From Streptomyces lydicus (lineage in GTDB: Bacteria; Actinomycetota; Actinomycetes; Streptomycetales; Streptomycetaceae): a stretch of DNA of 64,000 nt. The position numbers and the translations under genes were made by a program. The DNA lies in contig NZ_RDTE01000003.1 in the NCBI RefSeq assembly GCF_004125265.1, positions 8,246,001 through 8,310,000 on the forward strand, read 5' to 3'. This document shows, in pieces, positions 48,845 through 56,635 of this stretch; positions within the stretch are counted from its first letter, which is position 1, and each line of letters begins with the position of its first letter. The notes beneath the pieces are model-generated. The model made no database searches. It saw only the letters and a program-made list of their open reading frames with translations, and was not told the DNA's origin.

Positions 48845-49642
48845 ATGGATGCCCCGGCCGAGACCGATGTGGCCCATGTCGCGGCGGCGATCGGTGACCC
48901 CTCCCGCGCCAGGGTGCTGCTGGCCCTCGCCGGAGGCGGCGCGCTGCCGGCCAGCGCCCTCGCCGCCGAGGCCGGGGTCAGCAACTCCACCATCAGCGGC
49001 CATCTGGCCAAGCTGCTCGACGCACGGCTGCTGACCGTCGAGCTCGACGGCCGCCACCGCTACTACCGGCTCGCCACCACGGACGTCGCCCGCGCCCTCG
49101 AACAGCTCGCCCTGATCGCCCGCCCCCTGCCGGTGCGGTCCCTGAACGCCGACACCCGCGCCAAGGCCTTGTGGCGTGCACGTCTCTGCTACGACCACCT
49201 GGCGGGGCGGCTCGGCGTCGCGGTGATGAGCGCCCTCCAGGAGCGGGACATCCTCGCCGCGGAGCGGACGGTGCGGAGCGGAGGTGCCACGGGCCCCGGC
49301 GCGGGTGCCACGGGCCCTGGCGCGAGCGCCAGGGCCCCGGAGCCGGGTGCCGCCGCCACGGACGTCGGCTACGTCCTCACTCCGCACGGCCGCCGAGAGC
49401 TGACCGCCTTCGGCGTCGAGACGGACCGCCTCCCCCGCCGCCGGGCGGCCGTCCGCTACTGCGTCGACTGGGCCGAGCAGCGCCACCACCTGGCCGGCGC
49501 ACTCGGCGCCGCGCTCACCGCCCGGCTGTTCGCCCTGGAATGGCTCCGCCACGGGGCGTACCGCCGCGTCGTCCGTCTCACCGACGCCGGGCGGGACGGC
49601 CTGGCGACGACCTTCGGCGTCCCGGCCGACCGGATCGGGTGA
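48845..49642 (+). CDS. ArsR-family winged-helix regulator
   Basis: A 265-residue regulator. Residues 8-90 are the ArsR winged helix (VAAAIGDPSRARVLLALAGG, SALAAEAGVSNSTISGHLAK, RHRYYRLA). No metal-binding CXC is present in the recognition helix. The C-terminal half, with LCYDHLAGRLGVAVMSALQ and YCVDWAEQRHHLAGALGA, matches the larger ArsR subgroup often found beside MFS exporters. A Gly/Ala/Thr/Pro linker (GATGPGAGATGPGA) includes a short repeat. GGGGA precedes the ATG. Divergent from the MFS gene with 134 bp between starts. Confidence 0.88.
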   Translation: MDAPAETDVAHVAAAIGDPSRARVLLALAGGGALPASALAAEAGVSNSTISGHLAKLLDARLLTVELDGRHRYYRLATTDVARALEQLALIARPLPVRSLNADTRAKALWRARLCYDHLAGRLGVAVMSALQERDILAAERTVRSGGATGPGAGATGPGASARAPEPGAAATDVGYVLTPHGRRELTAFGVETDRLPRRRAAVRYCVDWAEQRHHLAGALGAALTARLFALEWLRHGAYRRVVRLTDAGRDGLATTFGVPADRIG

Positions 49643-49827
49643 GGCCGCCCGCCGCGGGACGTCCGTGACGGAACGGGGCGCACCCTCCGGTATCCCCTGA
49701 CTGCGCTGCGTGCTCGGCCGATGCGCTGTGTGCAGGAAGTGTCCGCTGGTGGAACGGAAGATTCCTCTTCGGCGATCGTCGAGTAGGGTCCGGCGAGCCG
49801 GAACAGTGAATCAAGGAGGCCGTTTCC

Positions 49828-51456
49828 GTGACGGAGCGTCAGGTATCAGCCGGGGGCGAGGGCGCCGGCGCGCCGGAAGTGCAGGCGCAGGAGCGCCGAT
49901 TGCGCCGTGACCTGGGCTTCTGGGGGCTGACGGGTATCGGTTTCTCCAATATCGTCGGTTCCGGCTGGCTGTTCGCCGCCATGTACGCGGCACAGACGGC
50001 CGGACCCGCGGCGCTGCTCTCCTGGGTGGGGGCCGGGCTGCTGTGCGGCCTGGTCGCTCTGGTCATGATCGAACTCGGCGCCAGCCGTCCGGAGGGCGGC
50101 GGCACGGTCCGCTGGCCGCTGTTCGCCAGCGGCCGGCTCGTCGGCACCCTCATCGGCTGGTCGACGATGCTGTCGGTGGGCGGTACCGCCGCCGAGATCA
50201 GCGCCATCATGCAGTACGCCGCGCACTACCTCCCGGGCATCTACAACGGCCAGACCCTCACCCTGGCCGGCCTGGCCCTGGCCGCCGGACTCAGCGTGGT
50301 GCTGACGGTGCTGAACTGGTTCGCGGTGCGGCTGTTCGCCCAGCTCAACAACCTGATCTCGGTGTTCAAGATCGCCGTCCCGGTGATCACCGTGGTGGCG
50401 CTGATCGCCTCCGGCTGGCACTCCGGCCGGCTCACGGACCACGGCGGCTTCGCGCCGTACGGCTATGTCGCCTGCCTGACCGCGCTGGCCGGCGGCGGCA
50501 TCGTCTACTCCGTCAACGGCTTCCAGGCGCCACTGGACTTCTCGGGCGAGACCCGCAACCCCCGCCGGACCATCCCCGCCGCGGTCCTCACCGGCATCGG
50601 CCTCGCCGTCGCCATGTACCTGGCGCTGCAGCTGGCGTTCCTCTTCACCGTCCCCGAGCATCTGCTCGGCCACGGCTGGCAGGGGGTTTCCTTCGACTCG
50701 CCGTTCGGCCAGCTCGCGCTGATCCTCAACCTGCACTGGCTGGCCGGCCTGCTCTACGCGGACGCGGTGATCTCGCCCGGCGGGTCGGCCTACGTCGGCG
50801 TGGCGATCGACGCGCGGCACACCTACGCGCTCGCCAAGAACGGCACCATCCCCCGGTACTTCATGAAGGTCAACGAGCGGTTCGGCATCCCGCGCCGGGC
50901 CCTGGCGATCAACCTCCTGGTCATCGTGATCTTCCTGCTGCCGTTCGGCGGCTGGCAGGACATCGTGAGCGTCATGGGCGATATGTACCTGCTGATCTAT
51001 GCCGCCTCCGCGGTCGCGGTCGCGGTGTTCCGCGCCGAGCCGGGCGGACACACCGCCGGCTGGGTCCCCGGGCTGCGCTGGATCGCCCCGCTCAGCTTCG
51101 TGGTGGCCAGCGAGTTCGTCTATTGGTCGGGCTGGGACGACCTGCGCCTCGCCCTGCCCCTCGTCCTCGGCGGCCTGCTGATCTTCCTGGCCATGCGCCG
51201 CCCCGGCGTGCGCGTCGAGGACGACGGCGCCGGACCGAGCCGTCCGCTCGGCGCCGAACTCCGCACCGGTGCCTGGCTGGTGGTCTACCTCGTCGCCCTG
51301 ACCGTGGTCTCCGGGCTGGGCACGTTCGGGGGCTCCGGCCGGCTGCCGGCACCGTACGACACGATCACCGTGGCCGTCCTGGCGCTGGCGGTCTTCTTCT
51401 GGGCCGTACGGTCCGGCGTCCGGCATCTGGTGGCGGCCCGCCCGGCGGACGCCTGA
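49828..51456 (+). CDS. APC-family amino acid permease
   Basis: A 542-residue permease with 12-14 helices. The first helix GFWGLTGIGFSNIVGSGWLF holds the G-I-G/S-G-W unwound binding loop of APC transporters, followed by ELGASRPEGGGTVRWP and, in helix 6 to its loop, NGFQAPLDFSGETRNPRRTIP. It most resembles bacterial aspartate/glutamate-type symporters of the group, but substrate is not decided. The GTG at 49828 is set by AAGGAGG eight bases upstream. Monocistronic. Confidence 0.9.
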   Translation: MTERQVSAGGEGAGAPEVQAQERRLRRDLGFWGLTGIGFSNIVGSGWLFAAMYAAQTAGPAALLSWVGAGLLCGLVALVMIELGASRPEGGGTVRWPLFASGRLVGTLIGWSTMLSVGGTAAEISAIMQYAAHYLPGIYNGQTLTLAGLALAAGLSVVLTVLNWFAVRLFAQLNNLISVFKIAVPVITVVALIASGWHSGRLTDHGGFAPYGYVACLTALAGGGIVYSVNGFQAPLDFSGETRNPRRTIPAAVLTGIGLAVAMYLALQLAFLFTVPEHLLGHGWQGVSFDSPFGQLALILNLHWLAGLLYADAVISPGGSAYVGVAIDARHTYALAKNGTIPRYFMKVNERFGIPRRALAINLLVIVIFLLPFGGWQDIVSVMGDMYLLIYAASAVAVAVFRAEPGGHTAGWVPGLRWIAPLSFVVASEFVYWSGWDDLRLALPLVLGGLLIFLAMRRPGVRVEDDGAGPSRPLGAELRTGAWLVVYLVALTVVSGLGTFGGSGRLPAPYDTITVAVLALAVFFWAVRSGVRHLVAARPADA

Positions 51457-51721
51457 GTCCGGCCGTGGGACGCGGCGGCGGGCCGGACGACCCGGCGGTC
51501 CCGATCGTCCGGGTGGCCGCCCGCCGCCCGCCCCGGTCACCCGGTCCCTGGCCCCGGCGCACGGCCCCCGGCCGTCAAGCGGAAGTCCCCCCGCGGAAAT
51601 AAGATGAACCGGGAGAGGCGGGCTCCACCGGAGCCCCATCAGGCCAGGTCAGGCGGCCACCGCGGACTGCCGTACGGAGCACGCTCCCTGGCGGGCACAC
51701 CGAGGCACCTGGGAGCGGCCC

Positions 51722-52555
51722 ATGCTGCGGCGTCGTCCCCCGCGGTCGGCGAGCGCCGACGACCTGCTGAGCACGCTCGGGCGGCTGACCGCCCAGGCAC
51801 GGGAGGGCGCCGAGAAGCAGCGGGCGCGCGTGGAGCTGGCCGAGGCACTGCAGCGCGAGATGCTGCCGGCCGCGCTGCCGGGGGTACCGGGGCTGCGCGC
51901 CGCCGCCACCTACGTACCCGCCCGGCACGGACTGGACATCGGGGGCGACTGGTACGACGGTTTCCGTCTGTCCGACGGGTCGCTCGCCTTCTGCATCGGT
52001 GATGTGCAGGGGCACGACGTCGAGGCGGCCGCCTTCATGGGACAGATCCGCTTCGGGCTGCGGGCCGTCGCCGGCCATGCCGCCGACCCGGGCGAGGTGC
52101 TGAGCCGGGCCAACGACCTGCTGGTCTCGGTCGACTGCGGACTCTTCGCGACCTGCACCTTCGTCCGCTTCGACCCGGCCTCCCGGGAGCTGTGCAGCGC
52201 CCGGGCCGGTCATGTACCGGCTGTCTGGGCCACCACCGACGGCCGCTGTGGCCTCGCCGACGACCCCGGGGGCCTGCCGCTGGGCGTCATGCCGGGCGAG
52301 CACTACCCGGTGTCCCGTCACCGGTTCGCCGCCGCGGGGGCGTTCGTGCTGCTCACCGACGGCGTGGTCGAGGGCCCCTCCTTTCCGATAGAGGCGGGGC
52401 TGGCGCAGGTGACCCGCCTGGTCAGCGCCCATGCCGACGGCGATCCGGCCACGGTGGCCGATGCGGCGATCAGCGTGGCCGAGTTCACCGGGCACACCGA
52501 TGACTCGGCGGTGCTCGTCCTGCGCTTCGATGCGGCCCCGCCCGGAGCCGGGTGA
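51722..52555 (+). CDS. PP2C-type (SpoIIE/RsbU) phosphatase
   Basis: A 277-residue serine/threonine phosphatase with no membrane or sensor domain. A short coiled segment (AREGAEKQRARVELAEALQ) leads to the catalytic domain: LQREMLP, DIGGDWYDGF, FCIGDVQGHDVEAA (metal aspartates), ARAGHVPAVW, LLTDGVVEG and HTDDSAVLVL. Such enzymes dephosphorylate anti-anti-sigma factors and set off sigma-factor cascades in Streptomyces. GGGAG precedes the ATG. The following MASE1 gene is 55 bp away on the same strand and could provide an input signal. Confidence 0.9.
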   Translation: MLRRRPPRSASADDLLSTLGRLTAQAREGAEKQRARVELAEALQREMLPAALPGVPGLRAAATYVPARHGLDIGGDWYDGFRLSDGSLAFCIGDVQGHDVEAAAFMGQIRFGLRAVAGHAADPGEVLSRANDLLVSVDCGLFATCTFVRFDPASRELCSARAGHVPAVWATTDGRCGLADDPGGLPLGVMPGEHYPVSRHRFAAAGAFVLLTDGVVEGPSFPIEAGLAQVTRLVSAHADGDPATVADAAISVAEFTGHTDDSAVLVLRFDAAPPGAG

Positions 52556-52610
52556 AGCGCGGCCCCGGGCATGCGTGTCGCGGCCGGTGCCCGGCCCCCG
52601 GCGTTGTCTG

Positions 52611-53597
52611 ATGGCTGATGTGGTGCGCACCGAGGAACTCCGCCGTCTTGCACCAGCAGCCCTGACGATCCTCGGCCTGGCCGGCGTCTACTACGCGTCC
52701 GCCCGGATCGGCCTGCTGGAGCAGGTGGTCATCTCGGGTGCCGTGGTCACGCCGCTGTGGCCGCCGACGGGCATCTCCCTGAGCTGTCTGCTCCTCCTGG
52801 GCCTGCGGACCTGGCCGGGTATCGCCCTCGGCACCCTCGCGGTCGTCGCCACGATCAATCCGCTCGATGTCTCGGTCCTCGGGATCATGGCGGGCAACAC
52901 CCTGGCCCCGGTGTGCGCCTACTGGATGCTCCACCGGGTGGGCTTTCGCACCGCACTCGACCGGCTGCGCGACGGGGTGGCGCTGGTCGCCCTCGGCGCC
53001 TTCGCCGGGATGCTGATCAGCGCGACGCTGGGCACCGGGATGCTCTCCCTCAAAGGCGCCCTGCCGGACGGTGGCTTCTGGCGGACCTGGGCGGCCTGGT
53101 GGGCGGGCGACGCGATGGGCGTTCTCGTCATCACCCCGCTCGTCCTCGTCTGCCGCACGATCCGGTGGCCCCGCGGCGTCCCCGGATACCGGTGGGCGGA
53201 GGCGGCGGCCCTGCTGGTCGCCACGGTCGCGGTCGCGGTCATCGCGACCCGCAGCGAGCTGTCGTTGCTCTTCCTGGTCTTCCCGGTGATCGTCTGGGCC
53301 GCGCTGCGCTTCCAGCTGGCGGGTGCCGCGCCCTGCGTGCTGCTGGTGTCGGTGCCGGCCATCAGGGCGGCAACGGCCCGGACCGGACCGTTCGAGAGCC
53401 AGAGCCTGCTGGAGGCGATGGTCAATCTGCAGGCCCTCAACGCGTCCGCGGCGCTCACCGCGCTGCTGCTGTCGGCGATCGTCACCGAGCAGAACACCAT
53501 CCGCCGCAAGATCGAGCAGGCCTGCGGCGAACTGGCCGACGTGGTGGACCGGCTGGCGCCGGGGGAGAGCCGGCGCCGCTGGCCGCCGGACCGGTGA
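52611..53597 (+). CDS. MASE1-domain integral membrane protein without output domain
   Basis: A 328-residue protein that is almost all membrane: about eight helices with the MASE1 landmarks VVTPLWPPTGISL, LLLGLRTWPGIALGTL and WWAGDAMGVLVITPLVL. MASE1 normally feeds a kinase, GGDEF or phosphatase domain; here only about 40 soluble residues follow (NTIRRKIEQACGELADVVDRL), so it is a stand-alone sensor. Its place after the soluble PP2C gene suggests the two act together, as a split version of a fused receptor. The ATG at 52611 lacks a ribosome site. Confidence 0.82.
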   Translation: MADVVRTEELRRLAPAALTILGLAGVYYASARIGLLEQVVISGAVVTPLWPPTGISLSCLLLLGLRTWPGIALGTLAVVATINPLDVSVLGIMAGNTLAPVCAYWMLHRVGFRTALDRLRDGVALVALGAFAGMLISATLGTGMLSLKGALPDGGFWRTWAAWWAGDAMGVLVITPLVLVCRTIRWPRGVPGYRWAEAAALLVATVAVAVIATRSELSLLFLVFPVIVWAALRFQLAGAAPCVLLVSVPAIRAATARTGPFESQSLLEAMVNLQALNASAALTALLLSAIVTEQNTIRRKIEQACGELADVVDRLAPGESRRRWPPDR

Positions 53598-53662
53598 CCC
53601 CACCCTGACCCGGCAGCCGGTGGCCACCGCCGTGCCGCCCGCCCCCGGCGGCAACCGCGCCG

Positions 53663-54724
53663 TCAGCCCGGCAGCAGCTGCCCCAGGTCGTACCCCACCG
53701 GCTCCTCCAGCTGGGCGTAGGTGCAGCTCTGCGGCGTACGGTCGGGACGCCAGTGCCGGAACTGGGCGGTGTGCCGGAACCTGCTGCCCTCCATGTGGTC
53801 GTAGCCGACCTCGCACACCCGCTCCGGGCGCAGCGGCACCCACGACAGATCCTTGCCACCGCTCCAGCGGCTGGGCCCGCCGGGCATCCGCCGGGAGGCA
53901 TGCGCCGCCTCGTCGGTCCACGCGCCCCAGGGATGCCCCGAGACCTCGTCCATCAGCAGCGGCGCCAGCTCCTCGACCAGCGCCCGCCGCCTGGCCATGG
54001 GGAACGAGGCGCACACCCCGACGTGCTGCAACTGCCCTTCGCCGTCGTACAGGCCCAGCAGCAGGGAACCGACCACCGGACCGCTCTTGTGCAGCCGGTA
54101 GCCGGCGACCACACAGTCGGCGGTCCGGGCATGCTTGATCTTGAACATGGCACGGTCGCCGGGCCGGTACGGCAGATCGAGCGGCTTGGCGATCACCCCG
54201 TCCAGCCCGGCCCCCTCGAACTGGGTGAACCAGCGGCGCGCCAGCTCCTGATCCCTGGTCGCGGGCGCGGTGTACACCGGCGCCCCGGCCGGGCGCAGCG
54301 CCTCGGCCAGGGCCTCCCGGCGCGCCGACTGCGGCTCGTGCAGCAGCGCCTCGGAGCCGAGCGCCAGCAGGTCGAAGGCCACCAGCGAGGCGGGCGTCCG
54401 CCCGGCGAGCGTGCGGACCCGGGAGTCGGCCGGGTGGATGCGCTCCAGCAGCTCCTCGAAGTGCAGCCGGCCGTCATGGGCGATGACGATCTCGCCGTCG
54501 ACGACGCAGCGCGGCGGCAGCTCGGCCCGTGCCGCGTCCACCACTTCGGGGAAGTAGCGGGTGAGCGACTTCGTCGTACGGCTGGCGATCTCGACGTCCT
54601 CGCCGTCCCGGAAGACGATGACGCGGAAGCCGTCCCACTTGGCCTCGTAGAGCATGCCGGCGGGGATGTCGGCCACCGGCTTCGCGAGCATGGGGGAGAC
54701 CGGGGGCATGACGGGCAGGTCCAT
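53663..54724 (-). CDS. ATP-dependent DNA ligase (LigC/LigD ligase-domain type)
   Basis: A 353-residue DNA ligase. The nucleotidyl-lysine motif is EAKWDGFR (Lys29); further motifs are SRTTKSLTRYFPEV, VVDGEIV, AFDLLALG, GLDGVIAKP and FKIKHARTADCVV. The C-terminal OB domain includes PLRPERVCEVGYDHM. It is the stand-alone form of the ligase domain of LigD used in bacterial end joining. Start 54724 is placed by homology, with AGGATCAAG upstream. It is divergent, 117 bp away, from a LigD polymerase-domain gene; no Ku gene is in the window. Confidence 0.93.
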   Translation of the reverse strand: MDLPVMPPVSPMLAKPVADIPAGMLYEAKWDGFRVIVFRDGEDVEIASRTTKSLTRYFPEVVDAARAELPPRCVVDGEIVIAHDGRLHFEELLERIHPADSRVRTLAGRTPASLVAFDLLALGSEALLHEPQSARREALAEALRPAGAPVYTAPATRDQELARRWFTQFEGAGLDGVIAKPLDLPYRPGDRAMFKIKHARTADCVVAGYRLHKSGPVVGSLLLGLYDGEGQLQHVGVCASFPMARRRALVEELAPLLMDEVSGHPWGAWTDEAAHASRRMPGGPSRWSGGKDLSWVPLRPERVCEVGYDHMEGSRFRHTAQFRHWRPDRTPQSCTYAQLEEPVGYDLGQLLPG

Positions 54725-54841
54725 GGTCTTGATCCTGAGGCCCGGCGCCGTATCCCGCGCGCCGGGACGGCCGCTGCGCGGGAAGCCGGCCGCCGCCTCG
54801 CCCGGCGCGCGGCGGCGGCGCCCGGAACCTAGCGTGGAGTC

Positions 54842-55855
54842 ATGGCCGGAGCCGGAGCTGTCGAACTCGACGTCGCGGGGCGCACCGTGCGCGTGACCCA
54901 CCCCGACAAGACGTATTACCCGGAGCGCGGATTCACCAAGCTGGACGTGGCGCAGTACTACCTCGCCGTCGCCGACGGGGTGCTGCGGGGGCTGCGCGAC
55001 CGGCCCACCACCATGCAGCGCTTCCCCGACGGCGTCGAGGGTGAGTTCTTCTACCAGAAGCGGGCGCCCAAGGGGATGCCGGACTGGCTGCCCACCGCCC
55101 GTATCACCTTCCCCAGCGGCCGCTTCGCCGACGAGATGTGCCCCACGGAGCCCGCGGCGGTCCTCTGGGCGGCCAATCTGGGGTGTCTGACGTTCCATCC
55201 GTGGCCCGTCCGGCGCGGTGACACCGAGCACCCCGACGAACTGCGCATCGACCTCGACCCGCAGCCCGGCACCGACTTCGCGGACGCCGCCCGGGTGGCC
55301 CATCTCCTGCGCGAGCTGCTGGCGGAGCACGGACTGCGCGGCTGGCCCAAGGCGTCCGGCGGCCGCGGGGTGCACGTCTACGTCCCGATCCGCCCCCGCT
55401 GGACCTTCACCGAGGTCAGACGGGCCGCGATCACCCTGGCCCGGGCGCTGGAGCGCCGGATGCCGGATCTGGTGACCTCGGCATGGTGGAAGGAGGAGCG
55501 CGGCGCGAAGGTCTTCGTCGACTACAACCAGATGGCCCGGGACCGGACCATCGCCTCCGCCTACTCGCTGCGCGCCCGGCCCCGGGCGACCGTCTCCACC
55601 CCGCTGCGCTGGGACGAGCTGTCCGACGCCGCGCCCGAGGACTTCGATCTGCGGACGGTCCCCCCGCGGTTCGCCGAACTCGGTGATGTACACGCGGACA
55701 TGGCGGACCACGCCTTCGGCCTGGAGTCCGTTCTGGAACTCGCGGACCGTCAGGCGGCGGACGAAGGGCTGGGGGACATGCCGTATCCGCCCGACCATCC
55801 GAAGATGCCGGGGGAGCCGTCCCGGGTCCAGCCGAGCCGCGCCCGAAAGAACTGA
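54842..55855 (+). CDS. LigD-type polymerase (PrimPol) domain protein
   Basis: A 337-residue archaeo-eukaryotic-primase-like polymerase that fills ends during non-homologous end joining. Counting from the ATG, Asp137 and Asp139 (RIDLDP) and Asp227 (FVDYNQ) fall on the metal-binding residues of the mycobacterial enzyme. SGGRGVHVY and RFPDGVEGEFFYQK are also conserved. TAGCGT ends six bases before the ATG, so the mRNA may be leaderless, although GGAG also lies close. Together with the divergent ligase it forms a split LigD. Confidence 0.94.
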   Translation: MAGAGAVELDVAGRTVRVTHPDKTYYPERGFTKLDVAQYYLAVADGVLRGLRDRPTTMQRFPDGVEGEFFYQKRAPKGMPDWLPTARITFPSGRFADEMCPTEPAAVLWAANLGCLTFHPWPVRRGDTEHPDELRIDLDPQPGTDFADAARVAHLLRELLAEHGLRGWPKASGGRGVHVYVPIRPRWTFTEVRRAAITLARALERRMPDLVTSAWWKEERGAKVFVDYNQMARDRTIASAYSLRARPRATVSTPLRWDELSDAAPEDFDLRTVPPRFAELGDVHADMADHAFGLESVLELADRQAADEGLGDMPYPPDHPKMPGEPSRVQPSRARKN

Positions 55856-55965
55856 CGCGGTGTGCCGCGCTGAAGCCGTGCGCCGCACCAACTGACGCCG
55901 TGTGCCAAGAAAGCTGACGCCGTACGCCGCGAGGGCTGCCGCCGTGCGCCGCGAGGGCTGGCGGA
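55850..55965. repeat. imperfect 20-22-bp repeats after the polymerase gene
   Basis: Variants of CTGACGCCGTGTGCC / CTGACGCCGTACGCCGCGAGGG / CTGCCGCCGTGCGCCGCGAGGG recur five to six times from the stop codon to about 55965, the last two differing at two positions only. Confidence 0.75.
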
Positions 55966-56211
55966 GGGAGCGCACCGTGCGGCCGGACCCGTCGGCCACA
56001 CGGGGGCGATTGGCGACGGCGCCACCGACGAGGCGGCGCTCGCCGTTCCCCGGCTCCGACCAGGGCTTTCACCAGCCTGCTTTGCCGATCCATTACCACT
56101 GTCGGAGCAATTCTTGGGGCCGTTGGAGTGGCTGTCCGTCGTGTCTGCGGGGTTTGCGGCGGGGCGCGGTACTCATCAAATGTCAGATTTCCTGCCAAAC
56201 AGGAGAACGCA
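55966..56211. other. upstream region of the His/Gly-rich gene
   Basis: No gene is seen. The sequence becomes AT-richer from 56060 (TTTGCCGATCCATTACCACTG) and near 56168 (GGTACTCATCAAATG), where promoter elements are likely, but no -35/-10 pair with correct spacing is convincing. Confidence 0.35.
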
Positions 56212-56580
56212 ATGCGCAAGTTCATAGGCCGCTCCGTGGCCGCCGCGGCCCTTGCCGCCGCTACCGTAGTCCCGCTCGCCGGCATAGCTTCGGCCACCCC
56301 GCAGGCGCCGGCCTCATCGTCCAAGGGCGACCACCACGGTCGTCACCACCACGGCCGTCACCACCACAGGCACCACTGCCACCACCACGGCGGCTTCGAC
56401 CGATTCGGCTTCGGCGGCCTCGGTGGCCTCGGCGGCTTCGGTGGCCTCGGCGGTTTCGGTGGCCTCGGCGGCTTCGGCGGCTACAACAGCTTCGGCGGCT
56501 TCGGCGGCTGCGGCTACGGCAACTACGGCTACGGCTACGGCTTCGGGGGCTTCCCCTTCGGGCTGCTGGGCATCCTCTGA
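56212..56580 (+). CDS. secreted His-rich/Gly-Phe-rich low-complexity protein
   Basis: A 122-residue exported protein. The signal peptide ends near ASA-TPQ (about residue 29). The mature part has two blocks: residues 39-60 with some fourteen histidines (DHHGRHHHGRHHHRHHC), then residues 61-122, nearly all Gly, Phe, Leu and Tyr in GGLGGFGG and GYGNYGYGYG repeats. AGGAGA precedes the ATG. The His block could bind metal; the Gly/aromatic block resembles self-associating or adhesive sequences. No family recognised. It has two cysteines and no sortase motif. Confidence 0.8.
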   Translation: MRKFIGRSVAAAALAAATVVPLAGIASATPQAPASSSKGDHHGRHHHGRHHHRHHCHHHGGFDRFGFGGLGGLGGFGGLGGFGGLGGFGGYNSFGGFGGCGYGNYGYGYGFGGFPFGLLGIL

Positions 56581-56635
56581 CCGGCAGTAGCACTGACAGG
56601 CCGCCGCAGCCCCCGGCTGCGGCGGCTCGTCGCGG

